From Nocardia speluncae NBRC 108251 (lineage in GTDB: Bacteria > Actinomycetota > Actinomycetes > Mycobacteriales > Mycobacteriaceae), in the NCBI RefSeq assembly GCF_001613245.1, contig NZ_BDBZ01000013.1:179292-243291 (forward strand): a stretch of 64,000 bases of DNA, in the 5' to 3' direction. Positions 18,458 through 26,732 of this stretch are shown piece by piece. Position numbers and translations under genes: made by a program. Position 1 is the stretch's first letter. Each line of letters begins with the position of its first letter. The notes under the pieces are model-generated. The model was not told the origin of the DNA, searched no databases, and was given only the letters and a program-made list of their open reading frames with translations.

Positions 18458-19924
18458 TCAGCGTGATTCGAGATACAGCGGTGGCCGGCCGTTCCGTGCC
18501 TCCAGGAGCAGAATGGGCTTACCCTGCGGCAGCCCGTCGATGAAGTTGAGTTTCCCGCTGGCACCGGCGAACGCCCAGTTGAATCGCATCTGATCCATCA
18601 TCTGACCGACAGCGTTCGAATCTACGTCGTCCCCGGCTGCCACGGCCGCCCACCTGGTTGCCTGCACAGCCGCCAGCACCGCGTCATGTTCCATAACCGC
18701 CGCGAAATCGTGTACATCGCCGTCGGAGAACGCGCGATAGCAGATCGGGCCTTCGCACTCGGGTGAGAATTGGTCGATCGCGATCGGGTTGAATTCGTTG
18801 CGGTTTCGGTCCCAGGCATCCGGATGGGCCAGCCCGGTGTACCGTACCGTGACATTACCTTCGAGCGCCTTTCCGGCAACGCTGTCCGCGAGCTGGTGGT
18901 AGGGCATATCGTCAGCGGTCATCACCTGGATCGGCTGCTCGCGGCAATCGCGTTGGGCGAGCTGGGTGAGAAATTCGAGGGCATCGGCGCCCCGCCCTGC
19001 AAAATAGATCGTGCTCGGCTTCCGATCACAGATGTTCGCCATCATGAAGCGGAACGCGATGGACACCTGGCCGAAACCGGCATCGTAGGTCTCCGGTGGC
19101 CCGGCGAAATGCGGCGAATCACCGGGGAACTGGGACTCGAAGGCGCCGGCGAGGGTACGGCCGTACTGGTCTGCCGGGTTGTCGTCGCGAACGATCAGGA
19201 TTTTTTCGTTGTCGCCGGCGAGGAATTCCGCGGCAGCACGAGCATGTTCCGAGGCCGGCGGCGAAACTTTGAGGAAGGCGCGTGCTCCCTGAAATACATC
19301 GATCGTGAGTGTGGAGGCGAATACGGGAATCGGCTCCTCCAGATTGGTCAGCCGGTCGATGGCCGCGAGCGCCTTCTCGAAACTGAACGAGATCCCGGTG
19401 ACCGCGACGATACGATCGGCCGTACGGCGCTGCACGATCGTATCGACCACGGATTCCCACGAGGCGAAATCACTGCCCGGATTCGCCAGGAGTAACCGGA
19501 TCTTCGGACGGTCCCCCCAGGAGCTGGTCTTGTTCGCGGAGAGCTGGGCGAGATGTGCGCCGGCCAGCCGGTGCTGGATACCTGCCGTCGTGACGTTGCC
19601 TTCGTCGCTGTCGCCGGTCGTCATCGGTGTCAGTAAGACGATGCTCACATACGGATCGCCGGAATCCACTACGGTCTCGTTCTCGTCCCGGATGCGCCCT
19701 GTGAGATCGGCGATATCGTCGGTGAACTGCTCGCTACCGTCGGTGACCCCGACGCATTGGCCGCTTTCGTTCCGGTCGAGACCGGCGTCGCACCCGTCGC
19801 CCGGACGGAGTAGGTCGGTCAGCCAGAGCGTGGCGGCCACGACCAGAGCCGCGACCAGGAACACGGCGGGAACCCACCACCATTTTCGGTAGCCGGGCGG
19901 TGGCGGCTGGATCAAGGTGGTCAT
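18458..19924 (-). CDS. membrane-anchored type-1 periplasmic-binding-protein-like sensor
   Basis: A 488-residue protein. A short cytoplasmic tail rich in Pro is followed by one membrane helix (about 14-38), then a large extracytoplasmic domain of type-1 periplasmic-binding fold (the branched-chain amino-acid/ANF-receptor group). It has strand-helix repeats such as YVSIVLLTPMTTG, RIVAVTGISFSF, IPVFASTL and KILIVRDDNPADQYG. Six cysteines lie outside the helix. There is no lipobox, and no ABC permease or ATPase is beside it, so it is unlikely to feed a transporter. Its ATG overlaps the stop of the upstream ATPase gene (ATGA). Inference: an envelope sensor working with the cytosolic ATPase. The ligand is unknown. 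Confidence 0.8.
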   Translation of the reverse strand: MTTLIQPPPPGYRKWWWVPAVFLVAALVVAATLWLTDLLRPGDGCDAGLDRNESGQCVGVTDGSEQFTDDIADLTGRIRDENETVVDSGDPYVSIVLLTPMTTGDSDEGNVTTAGIQHRLAGAHLAQLSANKTSSWGDRPKIRLLLANPGSDFASWESVVDTIVQRRTADRIVAVTGISFSFEKALAAIDRLTNLEEPIPVFASTLTIDVFQGARAFLKVSPPASEHARAAAEFLAGDNEKILIVRDDNPADQYGRTLAGAFESQFPGDSPHFAGPPETYDAGFGQVSIAFRFMMANICDRKPSTIYFAGRGADALEFLTQLAQRDCREQPIQVMTADDMPYHQLADSVAGKALEGNVTVRYTGLAHPDAWDRNRNEFNPIAIDQFSPECEGPICYRAFSDGDVHDFAAVMEHDAVLAAVQATRWAAVAAGDDVDSNAVGQMMDQMRFNWAFAGASGKLNFIDGLPQGKPILLLEARNGRPPLYLESR

Positions 19925-21951
19925 CGATACCTCTCCGCTCGTTCATACAGCAGCAGGGCCCCGCGGCCGAGACCACGGGCGAGCTGCCGTAATTCGTTCT
20001 CGATGGTGCGATCGAGAGTCCGTTGCGGATCGCCCAGGGGATCGCTGGAAACCCACAGCGCGGCGATCAGCCACGCCATCTCGTGTTCGGGCTCCAGACC
20101 GTTGTTCCGGACGATCGCCTCGACCTGTGTGAACGGGTTTTCATCCGCGTCCGGGCGGCGTGGGGCCGAGGTGATCAGATCCAGATCGGACAGCCACGCC
20201 GTGGCCGATGCGTGACCGAACTCCGTCTGCCCGGGCAGGAACGGCCGCTCCAGGTATTCGATGGCGGCACCCAGTCCGCCGAGAGCCAGATCGTGGTAGA
20301 TGGCCGCTATTTCGGCTTCCGCCTCACCCTCTTCGAATTTGCACCGGTAGAGGTCGCGGCAGATCATATGGGTGGCGTCCCAGTTCCGGGGATCGTCCGG
20401 TTCGCGGTCTGCCAGTTCGCAGAGCAGAATCCGGCGGAGCCAGGTATCGAGCACCATCTCCGGTTCCGGCCCGCCGGCGGTCCGGATCCACAACCGGTTA
20501 CGCAGTTCCTGGAGCAACGCCTCCCCGTCCGGCAGGGGGGAATCCAGAATCTCCCGCTGATACAGCACATCCACGGTGCGGCCCGCGGCGGCAGTAACCA
20601 GATCACGTAAGTTGTCGGCCGCGAAATCGCCGAGCAACCGTTCGCCGGCCCGCTCCAGCACAGTGCCGGGTGTGTCGACCGGCTCCTGCAAAGGATCGTG
20701 GTGGGTACCTACGGCGCTGGTGAGGACGGACCGCGCGCAGGCGAGTGGATCGTCTACCCCGGTCTGTTCCAGCGCGGCCAGGACATCGGTGGTTGCGGCG
20801 GCGTTCCCGCCGGTGAGGGCGCGGACAAAATCCGCGACCCGGGGCACCGAGCGCATCCGCCGGTCGGCGGCGAGATCACCGGTGGTCTGCGTACTCAACC
20901 GGCTCAGATCCACCAGGTACCAGGGAAACCAGGAGGCCGCCGGATTATCTGCGGATGCCCAGTCGGTGAGAATATCGGGTGGGTTGCGCGGTTCCGGCCA
21001 TTCGATACCGCCGGTCCGGTGTTCGGGTTCGCGGCGTTCGGTGACATCGCTGAAGCGATGCATACCGGGACGGTGCCAGCATTCGCTCCAGGCGGGCAGC
21101 CATTGCGCGCTGGTGGCGACGACCACCAGCGGATCCGGTTCGGCACCGTTGCGCCGCCGCGCTTCACGCAGGGTCTGCAAGAAATGCCGGCCGGAGGGAG
21201 TGTGCGCATTGTCCAGCAGCAGTACGGAGTTGAGGGTGCGCCCGGTACCGCGCATGCCGCTGTAGGCCCGTCGCAGATCGTGTAGGAAGGCCATCCCGAA
21301 AATGGCGTCGGCCTCGGCGCGGGATTCGTCGTCGCCGTGTGCCCATTTGGCCAGGTCGATCAGCATATCGTCGCGTTCGACCTGTTCACCGCTGAGTCGT
21401 GGTCCGCGTTTGATACGGCGCCTGATACTGAGCCGGTTCAGGCTCTGCATCAGGCTTTCCACGGCCATACCCACCCACGGCGACATCCCTTCGGGCACCT
21501 GACCGGCAGCCTCGAGGATATCGGCGACGCTCTGGCTGCGCGCCTCCATGGGCTGGGCGCTGGAGACGACTTGGCGCAGGGTCTGCAGCGCCGCCCGCCG
21601 GTTGTCGGCCTGCATATGCAGTGTGCTGCCGACCGCCACGACACACAGCCACAGTTGCGGGAAGTTGATACTGCCGAATTGCGCTCGCTTCCGGCCGAGT
21701 TCGAAGGCGAGCTCACCGAAGACTTCGCGCGGGGTGCGGTCGCCGCGACCCAGATCCACCTGGGCGAACGGCAGTTTCGCACAGCGCTGGGCAAGCGATT
21801 GCAGTAGAACGGTTTTCCCGCTCCCGGGGGGCCCGACGGCCACCACCACCGGCAGCAGCCGGCTCCGGCCCTCCGGCCGTTGTACCAGCTGTTCGATCAG
21901 CTGCCCGGTGATCGGTTCCAGCCCATGAAGTACCGGGCCTTCTCCTGGCAT
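19921..21951 (-). CDS. STAND/AAA-like P-loop ATPase coupled to the sensor gene
   Basis: A 676-residue cytosolic protein. Walker A GPPGSGKT is at about 40-47, Walker B SVLLLDNAH at about 242-250, and a sensor-1-like LVVVATSAQW at about 275-284. The 350-residue C-terminal part is helical, without membrane segments or a recognisable effector domain. This layout resembles STAND or AAA signalling ATPases rather than transporters. The ATG at 21951 was chosen because GGGAGGGG precedes it closely; a weak ATT lies 7 codons upstream. Its stop overlaps the start of the sensor gene by ATGA, so the two are made together. The pair is absent from the recalled mycobacterial order. Confidence 0.75.
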   Translation of the reverse strand: MPGEGPVLHGLEPITGQLIEQLVQRPEGRSRLLPVVVAVGPPGSGKTVLLQSLAQRCAKLPFAQVDLGRGDRTPREVFGELAFELGRKRAQFGSINFPQLWLCVVAVGSTLHMQADNRRAALQTLRQVVSSAQPMEARSQSVADILEAAGQVPEGMSPWVGMAVESLMQSLNRLSIRRRIKRGPRLSGEQVERDDMLIDLAKWAHGDDESRAEADAIFGMAFLHDLRRAYSGMRGTGRTLNSVLLLDNAHTPSGRHFLQTLREARRRNGAEPDPLVVVATSAQWLPAWSECWHRPGMHRFSDVTERREPEHRTGGIEWPEPRNPPDILTDWASADNPAASWFPWYLVDLSRLSTQTTGDLAADRRMRSVPRVADFVRALTGGNAAATTDVLAALEQTGVDDPLACARSVLTSAVGTHHDPLQEPVDTPGTVLERAGERLLGDFAADNLRDLVTAAAGRTVDVLYQREILDSPLPDGEALLQELRNRLWIRTAGGPEPEMVLDTWLRRILLCELADREPDDPRNWDATHMICRDLYRCKFEEGEAEAEIAAIYHDLALGGLGAAIEYLERPFLPGQTEFGHASATAWLSDLDLITSAPRRPDADENPFTQVEAIVRNNGLEPEHEMAWLIAALWVSSDPLGDPQRTLDRTIENELRQLARGLGRGALLLYERAERYR

Positions 21952-21970
21952 CGCCCCTCCCGCTTTCGGC

Positions 21971-21997
21971 AATCGATATCCGGCATATCGGTATCCG
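21971..21997. promoter_or_regulatory. direct repeat upstream of the ATPase gene
   Basis: ATCGATATCCGG (21971-21982) and ATCGGTATCCGG (21986-21997) are near-identical 12-base units 15 bases apart, 20-46 bases upstream of the ATPase start. Helically phased less than two turns apart, they look like a tandem binding site for a regulator. No regulator gene adjoins. Confidence 0.4.
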
Positions 21998-22189
21998 GTG
22001 CCACAGTGTGAACCGGCGCTCTGAGCGGACCGGGCGAACTGCTGGACGAAAATCGATCAGTGCAGCCATCTTAGGCAAGTCCGCCCAGGCTTTTGGAGTA
22101 GCCATGAGATCGCAATATGAAACGGGGAGGCGGGAATTGCGTTGCGGGAGCGGATGGGGTGTCCGGGAGCAGGGGGGCCGATGACCGCC

Positions 22190-22225
22190 GGAACGAACCC
22201 GGGGACGTGGACCCGGGGTCGTTCC
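22190..22225. terminator. hairpin terminator after the small secreted protein gene
   Basis: GGAACGAACCCGGG (22190-22203) and CCCGGGGTCGTTCC (22212-22225) pair with one mismatch across an 8-base loop. It stands just downstream of the leftward gene ending at 22238. Confidence 0.6.
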
Positions 22226-22237
22226 GGTGGTGGATGG

Positions 22238-22468
22238 TCAGCCCGCGGCGGACGGTCCCGAAATCGAGGCCGACAACGACGACAAGAAGCAGAGGGGCGA
22301 CGGGGGGTACTGCATGGTGCAGACGAGCCCGATGTTCTCGGACGCCTTCTGCTCGGCCGCGGGCTGTGCCTGCGGTACTAGTGGCACGGCCGAGGCGGTG
22401 GCCGCGCCGGCGACCGGGATCGTGAACAGGGCCGCTACCAGCAGGCCGGCCCGGAGAGTACGACGCAT
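22238..22468 (-). CDS. small secreted protein with signal peptide
   Basis: A 76-residue preprotein. Positively charged MRRTLR is followed by a hydrophobic stretch and an ASA-VP type cleavage site near residue 27. The mature peptide of about 50 residues contains two cysteines (in LVCTMQ and LCFLS) that could form one disulfide. The ATG at 22468 has a clear GGAAGGA site. The function is unknown, and short two-cysteine exported peptides are common in Nocardia and mycobacteria. It is leftward and has its own terminator, so it is expressed alone. Confidence 0.7.
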   Translation of the reverse strand: MRRTLRAGLLVAALFTIPVAGAATASAVPLVPQAQPAAEQKASENIGLVCTMQYPPSPLCFLSSLSASISGPSAAG

Positions 22469-22624
22469 GATTGCTTCCTTCCTGACCGGAGCGTACCGAT
22501 CAGCAGCGAAGGTAGTGCCGATCCCGGTCGCCGGCCAGACCCGAGTTGTCCTGCCCGTGGTTTCGTGGGCAGGACACCGGCGCCGGGCCCGAATGATGTC
22601 GGAGCGCCGGGGTACGGTCTGCCC

Positions 22625-23173
22625 ATGACCAGGTACGCGGCGTTGCTACGCGGCATCATGCCCAGCAATCCGAATATGAGCAACGAGAAGCTGCGTGGTG
22701 TATTCACCGGGCTCGGCTTCGAATCGGTGGCGTCGGTGCTCTCCAGTGGCAATATCGTGTTCACCACCGGGGAGACTCCCGGTGCGGAGCTCGAGAAGCG
22801 GATCCAGGAAGCCCTGAGCGCCGAACTCGGGATCGCGGGCGGCACCGTAGTCCGCGGCTACGCCGAGCTACGCGCCCTGCTGGACCGCGACCCCTTCGCC
22901 GGTTACACCCACGGCCGCGAAACCTATCTGACCGTGACGTTCTTCAAAGACAGCGCCCACTCCCGTGTCGAAATGCCCACCGATACGGATCCGCGTACCA
23001 AGGTCGTCGGCTACGACGATCAGGCGCGGGCCTTCCTCTCGATCATCGACAATTCCGCGCCGAACACCCCGAATTTCATGGTGTGGCTGGAACGGAACTA
23101 CGGGAAGAACATCACGACCCGGACCTGGCTCACCGTGCAGCGAGTCGTGAAGAAGATGGAATCGCCGAAATAG
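22625..23173 (+). CDS. DUF1697 family protein
   Basis: A 182-residue protein of the DUF1697 family. Typical segments are RYAALLRGIMPS at the start, KLRGVFTGLGFESVASVLSSGNIVF in the middle, and ITTRTWLTVQRVVKKM at the end. The family is widespread, soluble and uncharacterised. The ATG at 22625 gives the conserved N-terminus; the frame extends 20 codons upstream without support. It is an addition to the mycobacterial order here, and its 3' end converges with the acyltransferase gene. Confidence 0.85.
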   Translation: MTRYAALLRGIMPSNPNMSNEKLRGVFTGLGFESVASVLSSGNIVFTTGETPGAELEKRIQEALSAELGIAGGTVVRGYAELRALLDRDPFAGYTHGRETYLTVTFFKDSAHSRVEMPTDTDPRTKVVGYDDQARAFLSIIDNSAPNTPNFMVWLERNYGKNITTRTWLTVQRVVKKMESPK

Positions 23174-23184
23174 CCTCGGGGCGG

Positions 23185-23934
23185 TCACGCGTCCTGCGCG
23201 ACCCCGTTCTTCTTACGTTCGATATCGGCAAGCGCGGCCTCGCGCGCCGTCCGTTCGGCAGCGCCGGCCTCCCACGTCGATTTCCGGTTCTTCACCACCC
23301 GGGCGGGTGCCCCGACCGCGATACCGAAATCCGGGATCTCGCCCTTCACCACCGCGTGCGCGCCCAGCACACAACCCCGCCCGACCCGGGTTTCGCGCAG
23401 CACGGTGACCTTGGCGGCGATCCAGGTGTCGGGTCCGATTCGCACCGGGCTCTTCACGATGCCCTGGTCCTTGATCGGCATGGTGATGTCGTCCATCCGG
23501 TGGTCGAAATCGGTGATGTAGCACCAGTCCGCGACCAACGTCGACTCCCCGATCTCGATATCGAGGTAGGTGTTGACCACGTTGTCCTTGCCGAACACCA
23601 CTTTGTCCCCGATTCGCAGCGAGCCCTCGTGGCAGCGGATGGCGTTACCGTCGCCGATATGGACCCAGCGCCCGATCTCGAGCCGGCCCAGTCCGGGGGT
23701 GGCGTGGACTTCCACGCGTTTGCCGAGGAAGACCATGCCGCGCAGGATGACGTGCGGGTTGGCCAGTCGGAATCTGAGCAGTCGGTAGTAACGCACCAGG
23801 TACCAGGGCGTGTAGGCACGATTGGACACGACCCAGCGCAGCGAATCGCGAGTGAGGAAACGGGCCTGCCTGGGGTCCCGTCGCCGGGAACCCTGCCATC
23901 GCGTGCGCAACGGTGCGCCCCACATGCTCGTCAC
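23185..23934 (-). CDS. left-handed beta-helix acyltransferase (Rv3034c type)
   Basis: A 249-residue hexapeptide-repeat acyltransferase. The middle shows repeated units of the [LIV]-G-x4 type, such as IGDGNAIRCHEG, IGESTLVADWCYI, IGPDTWIAAKVTVL and IAVGAPARVV. A His (DFDHRMDD) suits the active site. The position matches Rv3034c in the methylglucose lipopolysaccharide (MGLP) region, so a role in acylating this polysaccharide is plausible but not shown. The GTG at 23934 has AGGAGA upstream; ATG at 23925 is an alternative. It is divergent from the beta-propeller lipoprotein gene. Confidence 0.88.
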   Translation of the reverse strand: MTSMWGAPLRTRWQGSRRRDPRQARFLTRDSLRWVVSNRAYTPWYLVRYYRLLRFRLANPHVILRGMVFLGKRVEVHATPGLGRLEIGRWVHIGDGNAIRCHEGSLRIGDKVVFGKDNVVNTYLDIEIGESTLVADWCYITDFDHRMDDITMPIKDQGIVKSPVRIGPDTWIAAKVTVLRETRVGRGCVLGAHAVVKGEIPDFGIAVGAPARVVKNRKSTWEAGAAERTAREAALADIERKKNGVAQDA

Positions 23935-24067
23935 GACGTCTCTCCTGAATCTCCCGTGGTCCCCCCACTGCCGAACAGCCTACTTTCGTGCTCCGCGGGC
24001 CCGGCCTATACCCTTCCGTTAATCTCACACATGGCCGGGGCGACAGGACGACGGAGGAGACCAGCAG

Positions 24068-25378
24068 GTGCGTATCGGCGGCGGCGTACGGACCGGGTCC
24101 TGGCTCGCGGTGATTGTCGCGGCGGTGGGTGTGCTCACCGCGTGCGGTACCGATGTGGACGACATCACGGTCGGACGGGGTCTGGGCTGGCCCGCGGCGG
24201 GACATGAGGCCCGTAACAGCGGCAATACCCCGGTCACCGGTTCCCGGGCGGTGAGCCTGCGGTGGTCGCGTCCGGTCGGCGGGCCCGTCGTCGCGCCGGT
24301 GACGGTGGGTTCGGAGGGGCAGATCTTCCTGACCACCCGTACCGACGCTAATTGTGAGATCTACTCCTATCAGATGTCCACGGGCCGTAAACGTTTCTGC
24401 AATCCGCTGGGCCCGCACGCCATCTACTCGCCCACCCTGCTCGACGGCGCGAGCAATGTGTATGTGGGGCTGGACAGCGCGGTCGAATCGGCGAACCAAC
24501 TGGGCCAGCCACGCTGGCGCACGCCGGTGGCCGGGGTGCCGACCGGTATGCAGTTCACCGGTGACGGCCATCTGCTGGTGATCACGCAATCGGGTCAGGT
24601 CGATGTACTGGAACGGCAGACCGGTAAACGGATGGTGCCCACCCAGCAGCTGCTGCCGACGCCCGATTTCCTGAAAACCCCCGATGTCGACTGGCCGCCC
24701 GCCGGGGAGGGGCTCGAAGATTGTGCCACCGGTGGCCCGGGCTGTGCGGTGGCCACCATCGCCGCGATGGAGGTCGACTCCGGGCGGATCTATGCCACGG
24801 TGCGCAAACCGGGCGAACCCGATGCCGCCCTGGTGGCGTTGCGGTACGCCGACGGCAAGGTCGTACAGGAGTGGAGCCGCAAGATCCTGGCCGGGGGCAG
24901 CGCCACCGATCCCGCCCTCGCTGCCGACGGGTCGACGCTCTACGTCGGTGACAACAGCCGGCGCCTGCTGGCCGTCGACACCGCCGACGGCCGACCGAAA
25001 TGGGAAGCCCACCTGGACTGGGAGCCACGCCGCGGGATCTCGGTCTCCGACGACGGCCTGATCATCCCGGCCGGCGACGACGGCTACCTGATGGCCCTCC
25101 GCGATACCGGTGCCGGCTACGAAAAAGTCTGGGAACGTAAGGACCTGGCCTTGCGCGGCGCTCCCGTGCAAACGGCCGGCGGGACCGGTTATGTCACCGC
25201 CGCAATCGGCGACGGACTGAACCTGATCACCTTCGACACCGCCACCGGCGCCACCGTCGACTCCGATGCCCTGCCCGGCGCCTCGGGCACCACCACGGGA
25301 ACGGCCGTGGGCGCCGAAGGCGAGGTCGTGGTCGCGACCCGGATCGGCGAAATTTTCACCTTCCGCGAAAAAGCCTGA
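24068..25378 (+). CDS. PQQ-like beta-propeller lipoprotein (Rv3035 type)
   Basis: A 436-residue predicted lipoprotein. The signal peptide ends in the lipobox LTAC. The mature part consists of beta-propeller blades of the PQQ/WD40-like type with recurring DG..Y(V/I)G and (V/A)LD-type turns, for example LAADGSTLYVGDNSRRLLAVDTADG. Four cysteines lie in the first half and middle. It is anchored outside the membrane and probably serves in binding or assembly. Its position equals Rv3035 in the MGLP region. No catalytic residues are recognised. The GTG at 24068 follows GCAGG. It converges with the glycosyltransferase gene. Confidence 0.85.
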   Translation: MRIGGGVRTGSWLAVIVAAVGVLTACGTDVDDITVGRGLGWPAAGHEARNSGNTPVTGSRAVSLRWSRPVGGPVVAPVTVGSEGQIFLTTRTDANCEIYSYQMSTGRKRFCNPLGPHAIYSPTLLDGASNVYVGLDSAVESANQLGQPRWRTPVAGVPTGMQFTGDGHLLVITQSGQVDVLERQTGKRMVPTQQLLPTPDFLKTPDVDWPPAGEGLEDCATGGPGCAVATIAAMEVDSGRIYATVRKPGEPDAALVALRYADGKVVQEWSRKILAGGSATDPALAADGSTLYVGDNSRRLLAVDTADGRPKWEAHLDWEPRRGISVSDDGLIIPAGDDGYLMALRDTGAGYEKVWERKDLALRGAPVQTAGGTGYVTAAIGDGLNLITFDTATGATVDSDALPGASGTTTGTAVGAEGEVVVATRIGEIFTFREKA

Positions 25379-25469
25379 TCCGGCCCCCTTCCACGAGTGT
25401 GGAGAAGGACTGCGATACGTGCGATTTCGGGCAGCAGCCCCGGGAATCCCGGCGACTACCGGCCGTGGT

Positions 25470-26732
25470 TCACAGCGGCTGTGCGGGATCTCTTTCCGGG
25501 AGCGGGCGGCGGTCGATTTCGGGCCGCCCCAGTGGAGTGCGGACCCGGCGCTTCGCACCGGAGTACACCCCCGCGGTTTCCGCGGCCACCACGTCCCAGG
25601 CGAAATCCTCGGTGAGCCGGTCGCGAGCGGCCCGCGCGCGCTGCTGTGCGGCGGCGGGGTCGTCGAGGACCGCGATCACTGCGTCCACCAGGCCGTTGAC
25701 GTCCGCGGGTTCGAACGAGGCCCCGGTCACGCCGTCGATCACGGCTTCGCCCAGCCCGCCCGCGGTCGAGGTGACCAGCGGTGTTCCGGTGGCCGCCGCC
25801 TCCAGGGCGACGATCCCGAACGGTTCGTAGCGGCTCGGCAGCACGATGGCGTCGGCCCCGTGCAGCCAGCCCAGCAGTTCGGCATGGTCGAGCTGCCCGG
25901 TGAAATGCACCGCGCGCGCCACCCGGTGCACGCGGGCGCGCTCCCGCAACCATTCGAACTGGGTTCCGACTCCGGCGATGGTCAGCGTGGTACCAGGGTG
26001 CGCACGGCGGATCCGGGGTAGCGCGGCGATCGCGTCCTGGATCCCTTTCTCGTATTCGAGCCGCCCCACGTACAGCAGGCGCGGCGGCCCGCTGCGTGGC
26101 GGCCGGGCGCGAAACGACCAGGCCCCCACATCGATTCCGTTGCGGATCACGTGTACGGGCACCCGGTCCGGCCGGTAGAGCCGTTCCACTTCGTCCTGCA
26201 TGGACGCCGAACAGGCGATGAGCGCATCCGATTCGTTGGCCAGCCACCATTCGACCGAATGCACCTGCCGGTTCACCCGGCCCGCTACCCAGCCGCTGTG
26301 CCGCCCGGCCTCGGTGGCGTGGATGGTGGAGACGAGCGGGACGTCGTAGTACTCGGCCAGTGCGATCGCGGGATGCGCCACCAGCCAGTCGTGTGCGTGC
26401 ACCACATCGGGGGTCCAGCCCTCGCCGATACCGGGCTTGTCCAGTGCGACTCCGGCACGGACCATCGCATGCCCCATGGCCAGGGTCCAGGCGAGCATAT
26501 CCTCGCCGAAATCGAAGATCGGCGGATCTTCCGCGACCGCCACCACCAGCACACCTTCGGCGACGAACGAATGTGTGGGATGAGTGGCGGGACTGGTGCC
26601 GGTGGGGCGCCGCGCGAGTACCACCAGTTCGTGTCCGGCCGCCGCGAGCGAAGTCGCCAGGTGGTGGACATGCCTGCCCAGTCCTCCGACGACCACGGGC
26701 GGGTACTCCCACGACACCATCAAGATCTTCAT
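25470..26732 (-). CDS. GT4-family alpha-glucosyltransferase (Rv3032 type)
   Basis: A 420-residue glycosyltransferase with the GT-B fold. The N-terminus MKILMVSWEYPPVVVGGLGRHV binds the acceptor side. The C-terminal domain carries GRLEYEKGIQD and the EX7E-type motif YEPFGIVALEAAATGTPLVTS. Established: mycobacterial Rv3032 elongates alpha-1,4-glucans and is required for methylglucose lipopolysaccharide synthesis. The gene overlaps the preceding GH57 gene by ATGA and is the last of a three-gene leftward operon. The likely donor is an activated glucose. Confidence 0.9.
   Translation of the reverse strand: MKILMVSWEYPPVVVGGLGRHVHHLATSLAAAGHELVVLARRPTGTSPATHPTHSFVAEGVLVVAVAEDPPIFDFGEDMLAWTLAMGHAMVRAGVALDKPGIGEGWTPDVVHAHDWLVAHPAIALAEYYDVPLVSTIHATEAGRHSGWVAGRVNRQVHSVEWWLANESDALIACSASMQDEVERLYRPDRVPVHVIRNGIDVGAWSFRARPPRSGPPRLLYVGRLEYEKGIQDAIAALPRIRRAHPGTTLTIAGVGTQFEWLRERARVHRVARAVHFTGQLDHAELLGWLHGADAIVLPSRYEPFGIVALEAAATGTPLVTSTAGGLGEAVIDGVTGASFEPADVNGLVDAVIAVLDDPAAAQQRARAARDRLTEDFAWDVVAAETAGVYSGAKRRVRTPLGRPEIDRRPLPERDPAQPL

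Noticed and set aside
23645..25558. 637-codon open frame on the minus strand across the beta-propeller lipoprotein gene
   Set aside because: It is antisense to two well-supported genes and lacks any domain; high GC makes long antisense frames common.
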